Assembly: GCA_910589025.1 (NCBI GenBank)
Contig: CAJURM010000014.1
Location: 13,856-77,855 of the forward strand
DNA length: 64,000 nt
DNA from: an uncultured Odoribacter sp.
Lineage (GTDB): Bacteria; Bacteroidota; Bacteroidia; Bacteroidales; Marinifilaceae
Reading direction: 5' to 3'
Under the pieces are notes generated by a model, which ran no database searches, was not told the origin of the DNA, and was given only the letters and a program-made list of their open reading frames with translations. Positions 60,983 through 64,000 of the stretch are shown piece after piece. The first letter of the stretch is position 1, and every line of letters starts with the position of its first letter. The translations under genes and the position numbers were made by a program.

Positions 60983-61951
60983 ATGATACAAAGATTTGCA
61001 GATTGGCTGGTGTATGACATCTTCGGTTTGGATGCTTCAACAGCTTTAGGAGAAGCTATCAACTTCTTCTTTTACGATACGATAAAGATTTTAATATTAT
61101 TATTTTTTATCAGCGTGATAATGGGCATTATAAATGCCTATTTCCCGATAGAACGTTTACGCAATTATTTGACTTCTCGTAAACTATATGGATTGCAATA
61201 TTTCTTTGCCGCCCTGTTTGGTGCTATTACCCCGTTCTGTTCCTGTTCTTCCATACCGCTGTTTATCGGATTTGTGAAAGGGGGGATTCCTTTAGGGGTA
61301 ACATTCGCCTATTTGATAACCTCGCCTTTGGTGAATGAGGTTGCTGTTGCCATGTTTATCGGCACTTTCGGGTTACGCATTACCTCTATCTATGTGATTA
61401 GCGGTATTCTGTTAGGTATGGCAGGCGGATTTATCTTGGGCAAGATGAAATTGGAGCCTTATTTGAGTGATTGGGTAAAACAAATCCAGCAAAATTCAAC
61501 TTCCGACTCCGGAACATGGGAAAAAGAGCATACTCCGTTCTTTAGACGATTGCCGATTATCATACAAGAAGCATGGGGCATAGTCAGAGGTGTACTTCTG
61601 TATATTCTTATCGGCATTGGTATCGGTGCGTTCATGCACGGCTATGTGCCTGAAGGATTTTTTGAGCAGTATATGTCCAAGGAAAACTGGTTTGCAGTTC
61701 CTCTTTCGGTAATCCTGGCAGTTCCGATGTATGCCAATGCAGCAGGAATAGTGCCTGTGATTGAAGTTTTTGTAGCTAAAGGTATCCCTATAGGAACGGC
61801 TATCGCTTTTATGATGGCTGTAGTCGGGCTTTCACTTCCAGAAGCCACGTTGTTAAAGAAAGTAATGACATGGCGTTTGATTGGTGTTTTCTTTGGAGTG
61901 ATAACCTTGTTTATCATCATGTTAGGTTATCTTTATAATATTGTATTATAG
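60983..61951 (+). CDS. arsP: ArsP-type arsenical efflux permease
   Basis: A 322-residue membrane protein (permease family PF03773) with eight or so helices. The signature 'ALFGAITPFCSCSSIPLFIGFVKGGIPLG' in parts includes the C-S-C-S pair, as in ArsP, which exports trivalent organoarsenicals. 'TSPLVNEVAVAMFIGTFG' and 'LAVPMYANAAGIVPVIEVF' are family marks. Met at 60983 is chosen since a longer reading starts inside arsC and the operator. With its own ArsR site it could be expressed apart from the arsEFGC run. The symbol is by motif and context. Confidence 0.85.
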   Translation: MIQRFADWLVYDIFGLDASTALGEAINFFFYDTIKILILLFFISVIMGIINAYFPIERLRNYLTSRKLYGLQYFFAALFGAITPFCSCSSIPLFIGFVKGGIPLGVTFAYLITSPLVNEVAVAMFIGTFGLRITSIYVISGILLGMAGGFILGKMKLEPYLSDWVKQIQQNSTSDSGTWEKEHTPFFRRLPIIIQEAWGIVRGVLLYILIGIGIGAFMHGYVPEGFFEQYMSKENWFAVPLSVILAVPMYANAAGIVPVIEVFVAKGIPIGTAIAFMMAVVGLSLPEATLLKKVMTWRLIGVFFGVITLFIIMLGYLYNIVL

Positions 61952-61962
61952 CGCAAAGAAAA

Positions 61963-61992
61963 ACTCCTGCAATATTAAAATATTGCAGGAGT
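61963..61992. terminator. Hairpin terminator at the end of the ars cluster
   Basis: A perfect 14-base stem with a 2-base loop (61963-61976 with 61979-61992). The T-run is better on the minus strand (TTTTTC) than on the plus strand (CTCCTTT), so it may stop traffic from both sides. Confidence 0.8.
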
Positions 61993-62300
61993 CTCCTTTA
62001 CTTGTCTGGTGTTGTCCAGCTTCTTGGTGATCCGCCTGGAACCGGACAATATCGTTGTAACTAAATTGTTTTCAGAACATTGTAATGCAGAACCACCCAT
62101 CGTTCACGAATTATACACGGCACCATTTCAATATCCTTCCCCATTGTTTCCGTTGGGTAATGTAAAGATACGAAAATTTCTCCTACCCTAAAATAAATGC
62201 ATAATTTAAGTACAAAGACCTCCGCACTAGCAACGCAATCATCAAACTCTTGCTTAAAGAGAACACCAATTCGGCCGAATAACCGATATGAGAAGACGTG
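61993..62300. other. Unassigned stretch between the ars cluster and the MATE gene
   Basis: About 300 bases between two strong terminators. The minus strand has a promoter-like TATCTTTA and short open frames, including one of 97 codons (62061-62354), none with recognisable similarity. It may be a decayed piece of a mobile element. Confidence 0.4.
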
Positions 62301-62340
62301 AAAAGCGGAGAATGGACATGTGTCTGTTCTCCGCTTTTTT
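62301..62340. terminator. Terminator after the MATE gene
   Basis: AAAAGCGGAGAA pairs with TTCTCCGCTTTT over a 14-base loop. It lies 30 bases beyond the MATE stop on the minus strand and also has six T's on the plus strand. Confidence 0.8.
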
Positions 62341-62369
62341 AGAAACATTTTCAAGACTTCATTTTGGTA

Positions 62370-63722
62370 TCATATCGTCTCTCTTTGTCGCCACAAGTAA
62401 AACACGGCGATACACACCGTAGTTGCCACTTCGGACAGCGCCAATGCCAGCCAGATGCCGGCAACACCCAACGCACGGGGCAGCAGGATAAAACTCGGGA
62501 CGAGGAAAACCATGCCACGCAACAGGGCGAAAGCTGTGGCCGGGCGGATGCGCTCGACACTCTGGTAGTAACCTATAGCTGTCAGATTCAAGATGAAGCA
62601 GACGAAGGCTGCGGAGACAAGAGGGAATCCGTTGATGGCGATTCGTGCCGCAGGTACCTTGGGAGCTACGAACAATCCGACCAGCCATTCCGGACAACAT
62701 ACGAAAAGCAAGGTAACAGCTATGCCGCACACCACGGCAGTCAGCAGTGCGATCCGCTCCGTTGCCGCCACACGACCATGCAGTCCCGCACCGAAATTGT
62801 AACTGATGATGGGTTGCGCCGACTGCGCGATGGCGTTGCCGACCATGAAGACGAAGGGCATGTAATAGCAAGCTATTCCGAAAGCGCCCACGCCGTCATC
62901 GCCCAAATAGTGCATAAATACCTGATTGCCGACGAATATGAGCATGGCCATCGTACACTCGCCCAACAATGCCGACGAACCGATGCGGCACTGGTAGCCA
63001 ATGTTGCGCAACGACAGATGCAGGCTCTTACGGCTCCATTTGGGCATAATCAGGCGCAAGTGTCGTGCGCGGAATAGCAGATACCCCATGCTGATAACAC
63101 CGCCGATAACCAGGCTGATTGTCGTGGCGGCCGCAGCACCCGTTACACCCAATCCCAGCGGAAAAATGAAAAGCCAGTCCAGCACGATATTGACGGCTGC
63201 CGGGATGATGTTGCACCACATGGCTAGTTTGGGCGCACCGTCCAGACGGATGATGAAGAGCGATATGGCCATCCACATCTCAAACAGAAGAGAGGGAATA
63301 AACCACCGCAAGTAATCTTTTACCAACGGTAACAGATGGTCGGACGAACCGAGCAAGCGTCCCGTGGTATCGGGAAAGAGCATGATGACGAGCGACGGCA
63401 CCAACGTTATCAGCGTAGCGAAAACGAGGGTCTGTGTCACGTTTATCCGCGCGACCCGCTGCTTGCCCCGCGCCAGATGGATAGAAGCCACGACGGAACA
63501 CCCTGCTCCCAGCATCAGCGCCACGCCCATAAGCAGCATCAGTACGGGAATGCAGATGTTGATGGCGGCCACGCCGTCGCTACCCACGCCGTGTCCCACG
63601 AAGATGCCGTCGATGGCCGTTACGGCCGATATGCTCAACATCCCCAGCAGCGTGGGAATGAAATACTTATTGAATAGCTTGAACACATTCACACTTCCTA
63701 AATCAATAGCGTCTCTTTCCAT
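62370..63722 (-). CDS. MATE-family multidrug efflux transporter
   Basis: A 450-residue inner-membrane antiporter with 12 helices in two bundles. 'FNKYFIPTLLGMLSISAVTAIDGIFVG' in parts opens it, with 'ALMLGAGCSVVASIHLARGK' and 'NAIAQSAQPIISYNFGAG' as matching N- and C-half signature helices. It exports drugs or dyes with Na+ or H+. Its codons are clearly GC-richer than those of the ars genes beside it, pointing to a different source. It has its own promoter and a leader hairpin. Confidence 0.93.
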   Translation of the reverse strand: MERDAIDLGSVNVFKLFNKYFIPTLLGMLSISAVTAIDGIFVGHGVGSDGVAAINICIPVLMLLMGVALMLGAGCSVVASIHLARGKQRVARINVTQTLVFATLITLVPSLVIMLFPDTTGRLLGSSDHLLPLVKDYLRWFIPSLLFEMWMAISLFIIRLDGAPKLAMWCNIIPAAVNIVLDWLFIFPLGLGVTGAAAATTISLVIGGVISMGYLLFRARHLRLIMPKWSRKSLHLSLRNIGYQCRIGSSALLGECTMAMLIFVGNQVFMHYLGDDGVGAFGIACYYMPFVFMVGNAIAQSAQPIISYNFGAGLHGRVAATERIALLTAVVCGIAVTLLFVCCPEWLVGLFVAPKVPAARIAINGFPLVSAAFVCFILNLTAIGYYQSVERIRPATAFALLRGMVFLVPSFILLPRALGVAGIWLALALSEVATTVCIAVFYLWRQRETI

Positions 63723-63753
63723 ATCTTAATTTTTCATATTCCGACTCAACGAA

Positions 63754-63805
63754 AAAATGCCGGACAAGTTGATTGGTTTTACCCAGTCATCTTATCCGGC
63801 ATTTT
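63754..63805 (-). promoter_or_regulatory. Terminator-like hairpin in the MATE gene leader
   Basis: On the minus strand a 15-base stem (63805-63791 with 63768-63754, one G-U pair) is followed by a run of six T's. It lies about 30 bases before the MATE start and about 55 bases after its promoter, so it can terminate the leader transcript. The 22-base loop has a small inner TGG/CCA pairing. Confidence 0.65.
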
Positions 63806-63859
63806 ATAATTCTGCCCTCCGATGAGGATTACAAAACTCTTTCTTTTGTTTTTCAGGTG

Positions 63860-63891
63860 CAAAAGTAGAGCTTTCATCGCAAACAACCAAA
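63860..63891 (-). promoter_or_regulatory. Promoter of the MATE gene
   Basis: On the minus strand TTTG (63891-63888), a 20-base spacer, TACTTTTG (63867-63860). The -33 box lies six bases past the end of the broken IS30 frame. Confidence 0.75.
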
Positions 63892-63896
63892 CACAC

Positions 63897-64000
63897 TTAT
63901 GTGTTTTTCAATGATACAGAGCCAACAATCAGGTCCATTTCCCAGTCCCCGAACCTTTTGCCGTTAGCTTCCGGCGGGCGCTCATGGATACTGACGCGTC
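63897..64000 (-). pseudogene. IS30-family transposase fragment
   Basis: Reading leftward from 63998, the frame gives 'RVSIHERPPEANGKRF' followed by 'GDWEMDLIVG', the start of the IS30 DDE catalytic domain (the Asp in WEMD is the first DDE residue). Directly after LIVG (about 63921) the similarity stops and a stop codon follows at 63897-63899, so the rest of the catalytic domain is gone. The upstream part lies outside the window. No inverted repeat can be judged from this piece. Confidence 0.75.

Noticed and set aside
62061..62354. A 97-codon leftward frame
   Set aside because: Crosses the terminator hairpin at 62301-62340 and matches no family I recognise; treated as unassigned sequence.

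Overview
The window comes from the chromosome of a Bacteroidales bacterium, most likely a gut commensal. The evidence is a SusC/SusD pair, Bacteroidetes-type promoters (TTTG, 18-20 bases, then TANNTTTG) in front of many genes, lipoproteins with a Cys box, host-glycan glycosidases, an Rnf complex in the order B-C-D-G-E-A, and no strong Shine-Dalgarno sequences. The genus cannot be fixed from what I can see; Odoribacter, Butyricimonas or Parabacteroides relatives are possible.

Layout. 1-13.9 kb is a mix of core and glycan genes: the end of a PepSY-like gene, rubredoxin, a VUT/YhhQ-type transporter, a Tat-signal GH125 alpha-mannosidase with an acyl-ACP thioesterase, an orphan RND adaptor beside mscL, a GH29 fucosidase with a beta-barrel protein, pyruvate kinase, aroQ, xerD, a HEAT protein, miaA, a TPR-SPOR protein and a GNAT enzyme. 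13.9-31.2 kb is a sialic acid and N-glycan utilisation locus. A seven-gene leftward operon (yhcH, dual sialate O-acetylesterase, nanL, a sialate mutarotase fused to a sodium symporter, an AGE epimerase, GH20, SGNH esterase) sits beside a ROK repressor gene and a divergent susC-susD pair. The two intergenic regions hold a shared palindromic operator motif that links the three transcription units. Together they would import sialylated glycan or free sialic acid, de-O-acetylate it, convert its anomer, move it across the inner membrane, and split it to ManNAc and pyruvate, with ManNAc passing to GlcNAc. No sialidase lies in the window.

31.2-54.4 kb is mostly housekeeping: era, der, a seven-gene rseC-rnfBCDGEA operon, a lipoprotein of unknown role, a HAD phosphatase, cca, a lipid kinase, UDP-glucose dehydrogenase, a giant alpha-2-macroglobulin lipoprotein overlapping an AlbA_2-domain regulator, an esterase, and convergent class I aldolase and gpmA. 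54.6-58.3 kb is sparse: a tandem spondin-like lipoprotein, a KAEKK-repeat protein, a small membrane protein and ferritin.

58.7-62 kb is an arsenic resistance island (arsR, arsE, arsF, arsG, a thioredoxin-coupled arsC, and an ArsP-type permease). Three copies of one ArsR-like operator (TTCG-N8-CGAA) stand before arsR, arsE and the permease. 62.3-64 kb holds a GC-richer MATE efflux gene, whose leader carries a strong terminator-like hairpin and whose promoter lies right beside a broken IS30-family transposase fragment. The right end therefore looks like a patchwork of acquired DNA.

No rRNA, tRNA or CRISPR array was recognised.
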